Positions 52,878 through 62,046 of a stretch of 64,000 bases of DNA are shown piece by piece. Made by a program: the position numbers and the translations under genes. The DNA comes from Galbibacter sp048266365. GTDB taxonomy: Bacteria; Bacteroidota; Bacteroidia; Flavobacteriales; Flavobacteriaceae. A model generated the notes under the pieces. It was not told the DNA's origin. It saw only the letters and a list, made by a program, of their open reading frames with translations, and did no database searches. Where the stretch lies: positions 156,546-220,545 of the forward strand of contig NZ_JBLWZP010000007.1 in NCBI RefSeq assembly GCF_048266365.1, in the 5' to 3' direction. The number at the start of each line of letters is the position of its first letter. The first letter of the stretch is position 1.

Positions 52878-53516
52878 ATGGTTTTTCTTACAGAAAATAC
52901 GAGATTTCCTCCAGTTGAAAATGCCACCGCAGAAGGTGTAGTGGCGGTCGGTGGTGAATTGTCTACTAAACGGCTATTCGAAGCATACTCAGAAGGGATT
53001 TTTCCGTGGTTTGATCATGGTTCTTTGATTATGTGGTGGAGTCCCGATCCTAGAATGGTTTTAGTACCCTCAGAAGTCAAGGTTTCGAAGAGTATGCGAA
53101 ACATCCTAAACCGGAAGCTGTTCAAGGTGACCTATAATACTGCCTTTGATCAGGTGATTCGTCATTGTTCCTCAGTAGTACGTGAGGGTCAGGATGATAC
53201 CTGGATTACCCGCGAGATGATTAGCGCTTATAATGCACTACATCAAGAGGGTGTTGCCAAATCTGTTGAAGTCTGGTATGATTCCAAACTTGTTGGAGGG
53301 CTTTATGGTGTCGACCTTGGTCATATGTTTTGTGGAGAAAGTATGTTTTCTTTGATGAGTAATGCTTCCAAAGTAGCCTTCATTAGTCTAGCAAGAACAT
53401 TAGAAGGAAAGCAATACAGTCTTATCGATTGCCAGTTGTACACTGAGCATTTAGCTTCTATGGGAGCCAAGGAAATCCGTCGAAAAGACTTTATAAAGAT
53501 TTTAAAAAACGCTTAG
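52878..53516 (+). CDS. aat: leucyl/phenylalanyl-tRNA--protein transferase
   Basis: Attaches Leu or Phe to proteins with N-terminal Lys/Arg, marking them for ClpS/ClpAP degradation (N-end rule). The 212-residue enzyme shows GELSTKRLFEAYSEGIFPWF, MWWSPDPRMVL, GGLYGVDLGHMFCGESMFS and the C-terminal LIDCQLYTEHLASMGA. It overlaps the stop of the convergent glycosylase gene by four bases. Confidence 0.95.
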   Translation: MVFLTENTRFPPVENATAEGVVAVGGELSTKRLFEAYSEGIFPWFDHGSLIMWWSPDPRMVLVPSEVKVSKSMRNILNRKLFKVTYNTAFDQVIRHCSSVVREGQDDTWITREMISAYNALHQEGVAKSVEVWYDSKLVGGLYGVDLGHMFCGESMFSLMSNASKVAFISLARTLEGKQYSLIDCQLYTEHLASMGAKEIRRKDFIKILKNA

Positions 53517-54109
53517 ATCAGCTTTTGAACCTCCTTATACCTAAAGCAGTCCATTTGATGATCATTGACCATCCCTGTGGCCTGCATATGTGCATAAATA
53601 ACTGTAGAACCTACAAACTTAAATCCTCTTTTCTTTAGATCCTTACTCAAGGCGTCTGATATCGTTGAGGTGGCAGCTGCATCTTTGTAATGTTTGACTT
53701 TGTTCTGAATCGGTTTATCATCCACAAAATCCCAGATGTACTTGCTAAAACTGCCAAACTCTTTTTGAATTTTTATAAAATGTTGGGCATTTGTGATGGT
53801 CGCTTTTATTTTTAATTTATTTCTAATGATGCCTGGATTTTGCAAGAGGGATTCATATTTAGCCTCGTCGTATGTGGCAATTTTCTTATAGTTAAACTGA
53901 TCGAAAGCCGCCCTGAAGTTTTCTCGCTTTCTCAAAATGGTAATCCAACTCAATCCGGCTTGAAAGGTTTCAAGAACTAAAAATTCAAACAGTGTTTGGT
54001 CATCATATACCGGGACGCCCCATTGCGTATCGTGGTAAGCTTCATAAAGAGGGTCTCCTTTGCACCATCCGCACCTGATTCTCGTATCTTTTACTGTTGA
54101 ATTTTCCAT
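53513..54109 (-). CDS. tag: DNA-3-methyladenine glycosylase I
   Basis: Removes 3-methyladenine from DNA in base-excision repair. The 198-residue protein carries RCGWCKGDPLYEAYHDTQWG, the catalytic-pocket ETFQAGLSW, and the last zinc ligands in HQMDCF; Cys13, His28, and the final His and Cys should bind zinc. It overlaps aat by four bases, tail to tail. Confidence 0.93.
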   Translation of the reverse strand: MENSTVKDTRIRCGWCKGDPLYEAYHDTQWGVPVYDDQTLFEFLVLETFQAGLSWITILRKRENFRAAFDQFNYKKIATYDEAKYESLLQNPGIIRNKLKIKATITNAQHFIKIQKEFGSFSKYIWDFVDDKPIQNKVKHYKDAAATSTISDALSKDLKKRGFKFVGSTVIYAHMQATGMVNDHQMDCFRYKEVQKLI

Positions 54110-54211
54110 GTTTTTTATCGGTTTAAATTATGAGAAAATAGTATTGTTTTAGTGTAAGGTTTCTGTGAGAATGGGTCTAACCTATTCAAAGGTAATTTAA
54201 GTAATAAAAGC

Positions 54212-54823
54212 ATGAAAGTAATCGTTGATAATCTTATTGATAAAGCCCTTGAAACGGCAATATCGTACAAGCAGTATAGAGCAGAATTGGATGCACTGGT
54301 TGACGCCGTAAAATCCGGAAATCTGAAACAGACTGATGAGTATTTAGAGTATCGGTTGTTGAATCAGCAACGGATGAAACGTCTAGATAAGAGTTTCAAA
54401 CTTAGTGAATCCGTACGTGACGGGCTCAAAGAAGTAGAGCGTCCGGTGATCTGGGTTGTACTCATTGAGAGCTGGTGTGGGGATGGTGCTCAGAGTTTAC
54501 CTGTTCTTAACAAGATGGCTGAGGCATCGCCAAACATTTCTTTGAAAATTGTATTGAGAGATCAAAATCTTCCACTAATGGATCAATTCTTAACTGATGG
54601 TGGTCGCTCGATTCCGAAGTTGATTATGCTTGATGAAGCCACAAGAGAAATCCAGGATACTTGGGGGCCTCGTCCTTCAATTGCAACAGCCATGGTTAAG
54701 GAACAAAAGGAGAAATTCGGTGAAATTACAGTAGAGTTCAGAACCGAACTTCAAAAGTGGTACACCAAAGATAAAGGCTTAAATATTGTAAGTGATATCC
54801 TTAAGATGCTAGCCTTGGAATAA
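54212..54823 (+). CDS. thioredoxin-fold protein with a single cysteine
   Basis: A 203-residue protein with an N-terminal helical extension (1-75) and a thioredoxin-like domain (about 78-200). The site reads SWCGDGAQSLP: Cys89 is kept and the second cysteine is replaced, and no other cysteine occurs in the protein. The cis-Pro is present in RSIPKLIMLD. It cannot make an intramolecular disulfide; a mixed-disulfide or purely binding role is inferred. Its stop overlaps the convergent TonB-like gene by 15 bases. Confidence 0.8.
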   Translation: MKVIVDNLIDKALETAISYKQYRAELDALVDAVKSGNLKQTDEYLEYRLLNQQRMKRLDKSFKLSESVRDGLKEVERPVIWVVLIESWCGDGAQSLPVLNKMAEASPNISLKIVLRDQNLPLMDQFLTDGGRSIPKLIMLDEATREIQDTWGPRPSIATAMVKEQKEKFGEITVEFRTELQKWYTKDKGLNIVSDILKMLALE

Positions 54824-55609
54824 GTAGGTGATAGTGCCTACTTGTTCTCCTGTGCCTGGTTTAGGATCGAAACTTGATTTTAAGGCGTATTTAATTGCAT
54901 TTTCGACTAAACACCCATTTTTGGTATTGGAGCTGGATTGGTTGTAATTTGCTTCGGTCACTTGACCGCTGGAATTCACCTTAACGTTAATAACTACTTT
55001 TCCAAAACTCTCACAGGTGTAAACAGGATTAGCGAGATAGCTGTGCATGCGATCCACCAAAGAGTAGGTGATGGTAGTATGCCTTTTAATATTTATTTTG
55101 GGAGCCTTTCCTTTTCGTTTTATGGCTTCGAGCTTCTCGCGTTGTTCCTTAAGTTTTTCGGCGTATTCGCTGGCAAAACCTCCTTCGAGTGAAAGTTCAC
55201 CAACTTCGGAATTGTCGTTGTCCGGATTCTGACTGGCGGCTTCTTGCGCTTGTTGTTCGAGCTGTTCTAAAGTTTTGAAGTTGTCTAATTCATCAGCATA
55301 GTCGCTTTTCATAGCTTGATTATACGCTTTGTGCGTTTCAAGCTCCGTCATTGAGAGTTCCTCGATTGGAATTTCTTCTTCAAAGAGTTCCTCGTCAAAA
55401 CTGAGTTCGTATAAAAACTCCTCTTCCTGTTTTGCTGCCATTTGAATATTGAGTAGGGTCAATAAGAATAACCCCATTACACAACAGGTTATAATCAGTG
55501 ACAATTGTCTGTTACTGAGCCGGTCGAGTTTATCCAGTATATCAGATGAAAAGTCCGCTGTTTTGAGGGATACTTCTTTTAGCTTTATGAGTATTGATTC
55601 TAAATTCAT
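54809..55609 (-). CDS. TonB-like C-terminal domain protein
   Basis: A 266-residue protein with an N-terminal cytosolic part, one membrane segment (about 37-57), a charged coiled-coil-rich periplasmic region (60-185) with many Glu/Gln, and a C-terminal domain (about 185-266) with FGKVVINVKVNSSGQVTEANY and GTITYLF, close to the TonB C-domain of energy transducers. The proline-rich stretch of classic TonB is missing. Possible energy transducer or envelope anchor. Confidence 0.7.
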   Translation of the reverse strand: MNLESILIKLKEVSLKTADFSSDILDKLDRLSNRQLSLIITCCVMGLFLLTLLNIQMAAKQEEEFLYELSFDEELFEEEIPIEELSMTELETHKAYNQAMKSDYADELDNFKTLEQLEQQAQEAASQNPDNDNSEVGELSLEGGFASEYAEKLKEQREKLEAIKRKGKAPKINIKRHTTITYSLVDRMHSYLANPVYTCESFGKVVINVKVNSSGQVTEANYNQSSSNTKNGCLVENAIKYALKSSFDPKPGTGEQVGTITYLFQG

Positions 55610-55648
55610 TGCAATGACTTGGCAAGCTAAAGATAAAAATAAAATTTG

Positions 55649-56338
55649 TTATGACTCTAGCAGGCTGTTAAATGTATTTGGGTCTATTGCATTATTTACG
55701 TTATAATCACCTATTTTGGTTCTCCGAAGTTCAGAAAGATAGGCGCCTGAATTTAAAACTTTACCAAAATCATAGGCTAATGAGCGAATGTAAGTGCCCT
55801 TGCTACATGTTACTTTGAAGTGCACATTGGGCATTTCTATTCTGGTGATTTCGAAGCTGCTGATGTTGACAGTCCTGGGCTGAATGTCCACAGATTTTCC
55901 TTCTCTGGCAAATTCATATAAACGTTTTCCATCCTTTTTCAAGGCAGAAAATACTGGAGGATACTGCTCGATATCCCCAATAAAATCCAGCGTAGTTTTT
56001 TGAATCATTTCTTCTGAAATATGATCCGTTTCAAAAGTTTGATCAATTTCAGTTTCCATATCATAGGAGGGCCTTGTGGCTCCTAATGTGATACAGCCAG
56101 TATATTCCTTGGCTTGACCTTGAAGGTCTGCAATTTTCTTAGTAAACTTACCTGTACAAATCAAAAGTAATCCAGTAGCTAGAGGGTCCAAAGTCCCTGC
56201 ATGACCTACCTTGATTTTCTTTAATTTATACGATTTTTTAATATCCCATTTTATTTTGTTAACTGCTTGAAATGACGACCAACCCATTGGTTTGTCAATC
56301 AGTAGTACTTGTCCGGTTTGTATTTCTTCTAAAGTCAT
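55649..56338 (-). CDS. truB: tRNA pseudouridine(55) synthase
   Basis: Makes Psi55 in the T loop of tRNAs. The 229-residue enzyme shows KPMGWSSFQAVNKIKW, the catalytic Asp51 in GHAGTLDPLATGLLL, and the KGTYIRSLAYDFG and YLSELRRTKIG blocks; the C-terminal PUA domain is lacking, as in other short TruB proteins. Its start overlaps the uppP stop. Confidence 0.95.
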   Translation of the reverse strand: MTLEEIQTGQVLLIDKPMGWSSFQAVNKIKWDIKKSYKLKKIKVGHAGTLDPLATGLLLICTGKFTKKIADLQGQAKEYTGCITLGATRPSYDMETEIDQTFETDHISEEMIQKTTLDFIGDIEQYPPVFSALKKDGKRLYEFAREGKSVDIQPRTVNISSFEITRIEMPNVHFKVTCSKGTYIRSLAYDFGKVLNSGAYLSELRRTKIGDYNVNNAIDPNTFNSLLES

Positions 56339-57120
56339 TATATACTCAGTGGACTAATAAAATAGTGAATAACCAGTAATAAAACACCGATAAAAATTCG
56401 GTAATATCCGAAGACTTTAAAGCCGTTTTTACTCAAATAGCCGATAAAGGTTTTAATAGCAAAAAGAGCCACAACAAAACCAACCACATTTCCGATGACA
56501 AGGAGCTCGATTTGTTCTGAACTCAATGTTAGCCCATCTTGATAATAGTCAAATCCTTTTTTAGCAGTAGCACCGAGCATGGTCGGAACGGCTAAGAAAA
56601 ATGAAAATTCTGCTGCTGCGGTTCTTGAAAGCTTTTGAGACATCCCTCCAATAATGGACGCTGCACTTCGAGATACACCCGGGACCATCGCCAGGCATTG
56701 AAACATCCCAATCTTGAATGCTGTTTTATAGGATATCTCTGTGCCTTGTTCATCTCCAAACCAATCATCTACTTTAATTAATACAATACCACCAATTAGA
56801 AGTGATATGGCTACAACTAGAGGGCTTTCAAGTAACGCGTCAATAGTGCTGCTAAAGAGAAGTCCTAGAATGACTGCCGGGATAAAAGCAACTAGTAATT
56901 TTAAATAAAAATCTACCGATTGAAAGAACCGTTTAAAATACAATACCACCACCGATAGGATGGTGCCGAGTTGAATAACGATTGTAAAAAGTTTTGTAAA
57001 TTCATCATCCGCAATACCGAAAAAAGATGAAGTTATAATCATATGTCCAGTTGAAGAGACAGGTAAATATTCGGTTAATCCTTCAATGATGGCAAGAATA
57101 ATTGCTTGTAATGTATCCAA
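56338..57120 (-). CDS. uppP: undecaprenyl-diphosphatase
   Basis: Recycles the undecaprenyl carrier lipid for cell-wall synthesis at the inner membrane. The 260-residue, eight-segment protein has EGLTEYLPVSSTGHMII and the PGVSRSAASIIGG motif that hold the active-site Glu, Arg and Ser. It is the middle of a message FtsX, DUF3098, UppP, TruB, all on the minus strand with very short gaps, coupling division, wall and tRNA genes. Confidence 0.96.
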   Translation of the reverse strand: MDTLQAIILAIIEGLTEYLPVSSTGHMIITSSFFGIADDEFTKLFTIVIQLGTILSVVVLYFKRFFQSVDFYLKLLVAFIPAVILGLLFSSTIDALLESPLVVAISLLIGGIVLIKVDDWFGDEQGTEISYKTAFKIGMFQCLAMVPGVSRSAASIIGGMSQKLSRTAAAEFSFFLAVPTMLGATAKKGFDYYQDGLTLSSEQIELLVIGNVVGFVVALFAIKTFIGYLSKNGFKVFGYYRIFIGVLLLVIHYFISPLSI

Positions 57121-57126
57121 TACTGT

Positions 57127-57384
57127 TTATTTTTTCTTTGTAGGGTTCAACATTATGGCGTAAACCTCAATTCCAAAACCAATTAGAACCAAAGTAGGAG
57201 CCAGTCGAATTCTTCTAAAGTTGAAAATGTCAGGATTAAATACATTGGGATCATCACTGCCACCTCCGCTCATTAGAATAAATCCAAGTACTATGAACGC
57301 TAAGCCAATAAACATTATTATGTAATTCTTCTTCTGAAAAACAAATTCTTTTTGATCTGAGTTTTGAGATTGTTTTTTTGCCAT
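57127..57384 (-). CDS. DUF3098 small membrane protein
   Basis: An 85-residue protein with two membrane segments (about 22-42 and 64-79) and the FRRIRLAPTLVLIGF signature of DUF3098, which in Bacteroidota stands between ftsX and uppP. Function unknown; the constant position suggests a part in division or wall synthesis. Confidence 0.85.
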   Translation of the reverse strand: MAKKQSQNSDQKEFVFQKKNYIIMFIGLAFIVLGFILMSGGGSDDPNVFNPDIFNFRRIRLAPTLVLIGFGIEVYAIMLNPTKKK

Positions 57385-57388
57385 GTTG

Positions 57389-58267
57389 TTAGTAATATAA
57401 ATCGTCTGTTCTAAGATTTAAAAATCTTTGGGTTGCAATATACGTACTTATCCACGTAATGATTACTCCGATTATGAATATTCCAACAAAAAGTGATACA
57501 ATTATGACAGGATCTGAAAGTAGTTGCAACTGTGGCATGATGGAGTTGATGTAGAAGAGAAGTCCGCCCATAGCTGCCATGGCAACTAAGGCCCCAACCA
57601 TTCCCAATTTAATACTGTTCCATATGAACGGGCGGCGAATGAACTTTTTTGTCGCCCCAACCATCTGCATGGTTTTGATGATAAATCGTTTGGAATAAAC
57701 CGATAAGCGTATAGAACTATTTATAAGTAATACTGCAATGAGTGTAAAGACACCTGATGCAACAAGAATCCAAAAACTTAATCGCTTAACATTTTCATTT
57801 AGCATGCCAATGAGCGGTTTGTCATAAGCTACGTCCGAGACGTAAATTTTTGAACTTAGGTCTTCTGCAATTTGTGCGATACTATCTGTAGCTACATAGG
57901 CCGCATTCAAGTGCACGTCTATGGAGTTTTGCAAGGGATTATAGCCCAAGAATTCTAAAAAATTTTCACCAATTTCCTCACTATGAGCCTCAGCAGCTTC
58001 ATCCTTTGAAACGTAGGTGGCCGATTTTGTATATTCTGCCATAGCCAAACTCTTTTGAAGTTGGTTTATTTCGACTTCCTTTGCGTTGTCTTTTAAAAAT
58101 ACAGTTATTGCTACCTGTTCCTTGAAGTGATTGGCTAACTTGTTGGTGTTTATAACTAACAATCCCAAACAGCCCAGAAGAAACAGCACAAGTGCAATAC
58201 TTAGTACTACTGAAAAATAAGAAGAAATAAGTTTGCGTTTTTGATAGCGCTCAAAAGATTTGCTCAT
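57389..58267 (-). CDS. ftsX: cell-division ABC-type permease FtsX
   Basis: A 292-residue inner-membrane protein: segment 1 (about 15-38), an extracytoplasmic loop (about 40-165) with VAITVFLKDNAKEVEI, and three more segments with the FtsX core RLSVYSKRFIIKTMQMVGATKKFIRRPF (split as RLSVYSKRFIIKTMQMVG and ATKKFIRRPF). With FtsE it controls peptidoglycan hydrolases at division. ftsE is not next to it here. First gene of the FtsX-DUF3098-UppP-TruB message. Confidence 0.9.
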   Translation of the reverse strand: MSKSFERYQKRKLISSYFSVVLSIALVLFLLGCLGLLVINTNKLANHFKEQVAITVFLKDNAKEVEINQLQKSLAMAEYTKSATYVSKDEAAEAHSEEIGENFLEFLGYNPLQNSIDVHLNAAYVATDSIAQIAEDLSSKIYVSDVAYDKPLIGMLNENVKRLSFWILVASGVFTLIAVLLINSSIRLSVYSKRFIIKTMQMVGATKKFIRRPFIWNSIKLGMVGALVAMAAMGGLLFYINSIMPQLQLLSDPVIIVSLFVGIFIIGVIITWISTYIATQRFLNLRTDDLYY

Positions 58268-58470
58268 ACCAGAATTAATTGGATGTGTAAAAGTAATAAA
58301 GTAAATTTAATCTCGCTTAGGGTTACGCTTTAATCTTTAAACGTTTAAATAGATAAAAAGTGTATAAAGTGATCCTACTTCAAAACTTTGACTTTAAGAC
58401 GAGTTGAGTAATCAGTGGCAACAATTAGGAATGAGGAGATTAAATACGAAAAAGGATTAAATAACTAAAG

Positions 58471-59400
58471 GTGAGTTTACAAACAGAAATAAACAAAATT
58501 GAATTAGCCAAAAACCTAGGATTTTTAGCCAGTCAGGTGGTCGAGGGGTTTATTAGCGGTAAGCACAAAAGTCCATTTCACGGATTTTCCTCTGAATTTG
58601 CTGAGCACAAAATTTATAATCAAGGTGAAAGTACCAGGCATATTGACTGGAAGCGTTACGCCAAGACGGATAAGCTCTATACCAAAAAATATGACGAAGA
58701 AACCAATTTGCGATGTCACATCATCATTGACAATTCTTCATCAATGCATTATCCTGCTCTAAAGAAGCAACATGTTCATAGCTACAATAAAATTGGATTT
58801 TCGGTTCTGGCAGCCGCCTCATTGATGAATCTACTCAAAAGGCAAAGGGATGCTGTTGGACTCAGCATCTATTCGGATACTTTTGAGTTTTATGCTCCGG
58901 AGAAGGGGAGTGAGCGTCATTTTAGGCTTTTACTACAAGCTATGGAGCAATTGCTAGAAAAGCCTGCTGTAGGGCGCCAAACAAACTCCTACACTTACCT
59001 ACATCAGATTGCAGAGAAAATCCACAGGAGAAGCTTTATTGCGTATTTCACAGACATGTTTCAGACTCAAACAGACTCGGAACAACTTTTCAAAGCATTA
59101 CAACACTTGAAGTACAACAAGCATCAGGTTGTTTTATTCCATGTGATGGATAAAGAAAAGGAACTTCATTTTCAATTTGAAAACCGAGCAAAGCGATTTG
59201 TCGATGTGGAGACTAATCAAGAAATTGATTTGTTTCCGGAACAACTCCAAGAAAATTACAAAATGGCAATGGAACAATATCAAGAAAATCTCAAGCTACG
59301 ATGCGCACAGTACGGAATAAAATACATCGAAGTCGACATCGCGACAAATATTCATAAAATTTTGCAAACTTATCTGGTTGAGCAGCAGAAGTTTATTTAA
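58471..59400 (+). CDS. DUF58 protein with vWA-like fold
   Basis: A 309-residue protein with the DUF58 signature GESTRHIDWKRYAKTDKLYTKKY (split GESTRHIDWK and RYAKTDKLYTKKY), followed by a vWA-type DNSSSMHYP (metal-binding DxSxS). DUF58 proteins usually work with MoxR-type ATPases in large secreted-protein or aerotolerance loci, but no MoxR is in this window. The GTG at 58471 is the start, as no ATG stands at a comparable place. Confidence 0.85.
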   Translation: MSLQTEINKIELAKNLGFLASQVVEGFISGKHKSPFHGFSSEFAEHKIYNQGESTRHIDWKRYAKTDKLYTKKYDEETNLRCHIIIDNSSSMHYPALKKQHVHSYNKIGFSVLAAASLMNLLKRQRDAVGLSIYSDTFEFYAPEKGSERHFRLLLQAMEQLLEKPAVGRQTNSYTYLHQIAEKIHRRSFIAYFTDMFQTQTDSEQLFKALQHLKYNKHQVVLFHVMDKEKELHFQFENRAKRFVDVETNQEIDLFPEQLQENYKMAMEQYQENLKLRCAQYGIKYIEVDIATNIHKILQTYLVEQQKFI

Positions 59401-59437
59401 GGCTGAAAAAAATAATTGATTTTTTTAATAAAAAAGG

Positions 59438-59468
59438 TTTGTGCAATTAAAAAAGGGATGTATATTTG
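59438..59468 (+). promoter_or_regulatory. promoter of tRNA-Asp
   Basis: TTTG (59438-59441), a 19-base spacer and TATATTTG (59461-59468): an exact Bacteroidota housekeeping promoter, 17 bases before the tRNA. Confidence 0.85.
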
Positions 59469-59485
59469 CATCCGCATTCAGGAAA

Positions 59486-59559
59486 GGTCTGGTAGTTCAG
59501 CTGGTTAGAATACATGCCTGTCACGCATGGGGTCGCGGGTTCGAATCCCGTCCAGACCG
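59486..59559 (+). tRNA. tRNA-Asp (anticodon GUC)
   Basis: A 74-base cloverleaf: acceptor GGTCTGG with CCAGACC, anticodon loop CTGTCAC (GTC), T arm GCGGG-TTCGAAT-CCCGT, discriminator G; CCA not encoded. An integrase gene follows in the same direction, so the 3' part of this tRNA is the likely attachment site of the element to its right. Confidence 0.96.
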
Positions 59560-59583
59560 CTTTTCAAAAGCACAAATAGAATC

Positions 59584-59617
59584 AAAACCCTGTTAATTAT
59601 ATGATTAACAGGGTTTT
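59584..59617 (+). terminator. strong stem-loop after tRNA-Asp
   Basis: A 14-base perfect stem AAAACCCTGTTAAT (59584-59597) and ATTAACAGGGTTTT (59604-59617) with a six-base loop and T-rich tail; it ends the tRNA message and isolates the island. Confidence 0.75.
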
Positions 59618-59785
59618 GTCATTTTTAGGCATAATATTAAAGTTATAATAATTAACTTTAATAGTTCACAGATCGTCAACAGTGATTTTTTAATCGTCAA
59701 CATAGTTGAAGACCTGCCTGAGAATTGAAATACTCTGTATAGTTGATTTGACTTTCATCTAAAATGAATGTTTAACAATCTAAAG

Positions 59786-61033
59786 ATGACAACTATGCGT
59801 ACTTCTTTAACCTTTTCGGTGCTTTTTTGGATTTATGCCAAGCGTGCCAGAAACAACCAAACGGATATTTATGTCCGTATTACATTAAACGGTAAAAAAG
59901 TCAACATCAGCCTCAAAGAAAAAGTGGATATTGATGCCTGGGATGCAAAAAGCCAAAAAGTGAAGGGGAATACTGCCCGGGCAAAAGAAATTAATTTATA
60001 TCTGGATGAGGTAAAATCGGATATAATGCAATGTTTCCGAGATCTTAAATCGGAAAAAAGAATCCTGACGGCTGAACTCATTAAGGCAAGATATTTAGGA
60101 GAAGATAAAATAAATTATTCCCTAAAAAATATTTTTGACTACCACAATGAGGTGATGACACATAAATTAAAGCCTGACACAATGGGGCATTATAAAACTA
60201 CTCAAAAATATATTTTAGCATATCTTTCAAGTAAGTACAAGGTCTCGGATATATTCCTTCAAAATTTAGATTATGAATTTGTGATAGGTTTTGAGAGTTT
60301 TCTAAGATCGTATCAATCTAGACCATCACAGGGTAAAATTGGTAACAATGCCACAATGAAACACATCCAAAGACTTAGAAGAATGGCTACCCTAGCCTAT
60401 AATATGGAGTGGATCGACCGAGATCCCTTTATTAAGTTTAAACCAAAACTAGAAAAGAAGGAGCGCGAGTTTTTAACAAAAACAGAACTTCAAAGAATTG
60501 AGGATCTGTCATCCTCAATTGAACGTCTTACGGCAGTAAAAGATTTATTTATTTTCAGTTGCTACACAGGAATGTCTTATGTGGATATTATGAAACTAAA
60601 TGAGGATAATATCATACCTGGAATTGATGGAAATCAATGGATAATGGCAGAAAGAATAAAAACAAAGACTCCTGTTAAAATTCCATTGTTGCCTATAGCG
60701 GAATCAATTATAAAGAAGTATGGTGATCATCCCAGAACCAAACATACAGAAGGTCTGATGCCATATATGTCGAACCAAAAATTGAATAGCTATTTAAAGG
60801 AGATAGCAGATATTTGTGGGATTACTAAGAACCTTACTTTTCATATGGCCAGACATACTTTTGCCACTACCATAACCCTATCCAATGGTGTACCCATTGA
60901 AACCGTTTCAAAACTTTTGGGGCATACAAAAATATCGACTACACAAATTTATTCAAGGGTATTGGAACAAAAGATTGGGGAAGATATGCTTACTTTGAAA
61001 GGGAAACTTAATAATAAAGTTGCACATGGGTAA
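59786..61033 (+). CDS. tyrosine recombinase/integrase, IntDOT-like
   Basis: About 415 residues from the ATG at 59786 (59768 and 59795 are alternatives; numbering below is from 59768). N-terminal arm-binding domain (about 14-85), SAM-like core-binding domain (about 120-210), catalytic domain to 421 with HMARHTFATT (HxxR), LLGHTKISTTQIYSRV (His and nucleophile Tyr395). The first catalytic Arg is replaced by Ser in CYTGMSYVDIMKL, as in Bacteroides CTnDOT integrase, where this is known to be tolerated. Located beside tRNA-Asp, it should excise and insert the island. Confidence 0.92.
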   Translation: MTTMRTSLTFSVLFWIYAKRARNNQTDIYVRITLNGKKVNISLKEKVDIDAWDAKSQKVKGNTARAKEINLYLDEVKSDIMQCFRDLKSEKRILTAELIKARYLGEDKINYSLKNIFDYHNEVMTHKLKPDTMGHYKTTQKYILAYLSSKYKVSDIFLQNLDYEFVIGFESFLRSYQSRPSQGKIGNNATMKHIQRLRRMATLAYNMEWIDRDPFIKFKPKLEKKEREFLTKTELQRIEDLSSSIERLTAVKDLFIFSCYTGMSYVDIMKLNEDNIIPGIDGNQWIMAERIKTKTPVKIPLLPIAESIIKKYGDHPRTKHTEGLMPYMSNQKLNSYLKEIADICGITKNLTFHMARHTFATTITLSNGVPIETVSKLLGHTKISTTQIYSRVLEQKIGEDMLTLKGKLNNKVAHG

Positions 61034-61056
61034 AAAAATGGCTAAGGCAAATAAAA

Positions 61057-61089
61057 ATAGCGGTTGTTCTTATGTAGGGCAACCGCTAT
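61057..61089. terminator. bidirectional stem-loop between integrase and XRE gene
   Basis: Ten-base perfect stem ATAGCGGTTG (61057-61066) and CAACCGCTAT (61080-61089) between two convergent genes. Confidence 0.65.
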
Positions 61090-61101
61090 AATGTTTTATG
61101 T

Positions 61102-61524
61102 TTATTTTTTTTCTAATAGTTGTTCTAGATAAGCCACTTTATCTTTTTCTGCCTGTAATAATCGCTCATATAGCTTTTCTTTTTCTTCGTATGCTTCTAC
61201 CAGTTTATCAAGTGGGTTAAATGTACAGTTAAAATTTGATATACTAATGGAGTTAGCCCCTTTATTAGAGCCATCATAATTATTTTGGATATTGTAAATC
61301 ATAGATTCCTCAGAGAAATTCTTAATTGTCTCAGCAGTAACCCCTAAAACTTTGGCAACTTTTTCCAGTTTTTCATCTTCAATAGTTTCACTTTGCTCTA
61401 TTAATGAAACACTTTGTTGGCTAATGCCCAGTTCCATAGCAAGGGCTTCTTGTTTCATGCCCCTTAATTCCCTGATTCGGCTAATCTTTCTGCCTATATG
61501 GTTTGGTTTTGTTGCTGTACTCAT
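61102..61524 (-). CDS. XRE family transcriptional regulator
   Basis: A 140-residue regulator: helix-turn-helix at about 10-70 (ISRIRELRGMKQEALAMELG, then ISQQSVSLIE) and a C-terminal coiled coil (about 110-140) that may pair two chains. It is divergent from the 105-aa gene across 160 bases and probably controls the genes of the island. Confidence 0.88.
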   Translation of the reverse strand: MSTATKPNHIGRKISRIRELRGMKQEALAMELGISQQSVSLIEQSETIEDEKLEKVAKVLGVTAETIKNFSEESMIYNIQNNYDGSNKGANSISISNFNCTFNPLDKLVEAYEEKEKLYERLLQAEKDKVAYLEQLLEKK

Positions 61525-61688
61525 GGTTCAAATATAATACTATTTGTATGTGTTCGGTAAGTAAAGATAGTGGAAAATCTATAAATATTCTTGGTAAAAT
61601 ACCAGATATCATTGGTAATCCACAAGGGCCGTTGGTCCGGTACATGAAAATTCGATAGTTCCTTTATGGAAATCAAAAGGAAAATCAA

Positions 61689-62006
61689 ATGGATTCCAAT
61701 TTTATAAAAGAAATCATCAATAGCCAAGAGCCCATTGCCATCATGAAGTATTTTGAATACCCAATATTTTCAAATGACTATGCAAATGCTAGGTATACAA
61801 TACTTAGGATTGACAAGAAACATAATACTATAATAGAAACTGATATCCCTTTTAACCTTGTTCCCTTTGTTATTACTAAAATAGGATATTTTGAAGAGGT
61901 TTTACGGTTAAACGAGGGTGCTGTATGGGAACGGGGCTCTTTTCGCAAAAAAGCCAAAAAAGTGATATCAAGACCAGCATTGAGATATTTCATTAACCAA
62001 CAATAG
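61689..62006 (+). CDS. hypothetical protein in the island
   Basis: A 105-residue protein with a basic C-terminus (RGSFRKKAKKVISRPALRY). No motif is recognised. The pattern of alternating hydrophobic residues in the first 80 suggests a small alpha/beta fold. It lies 40 bases before the HEPN gene and is likely co-transcribed with it. Confidence 0.55.
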   Translation: MDSNFIKEIINSQEPIAIMKYFEYPIFSNDYANARYTILRIDKKHNTIIETDIPFNLVPFVITKIGYFEEVLRLNEGAVWERGSFRKKAKKVISRPALRYFINQQ

Positions 62007-62046
62007 TTTATCAGCTTATTGACTATAAACTTAAAATAAACAAATC

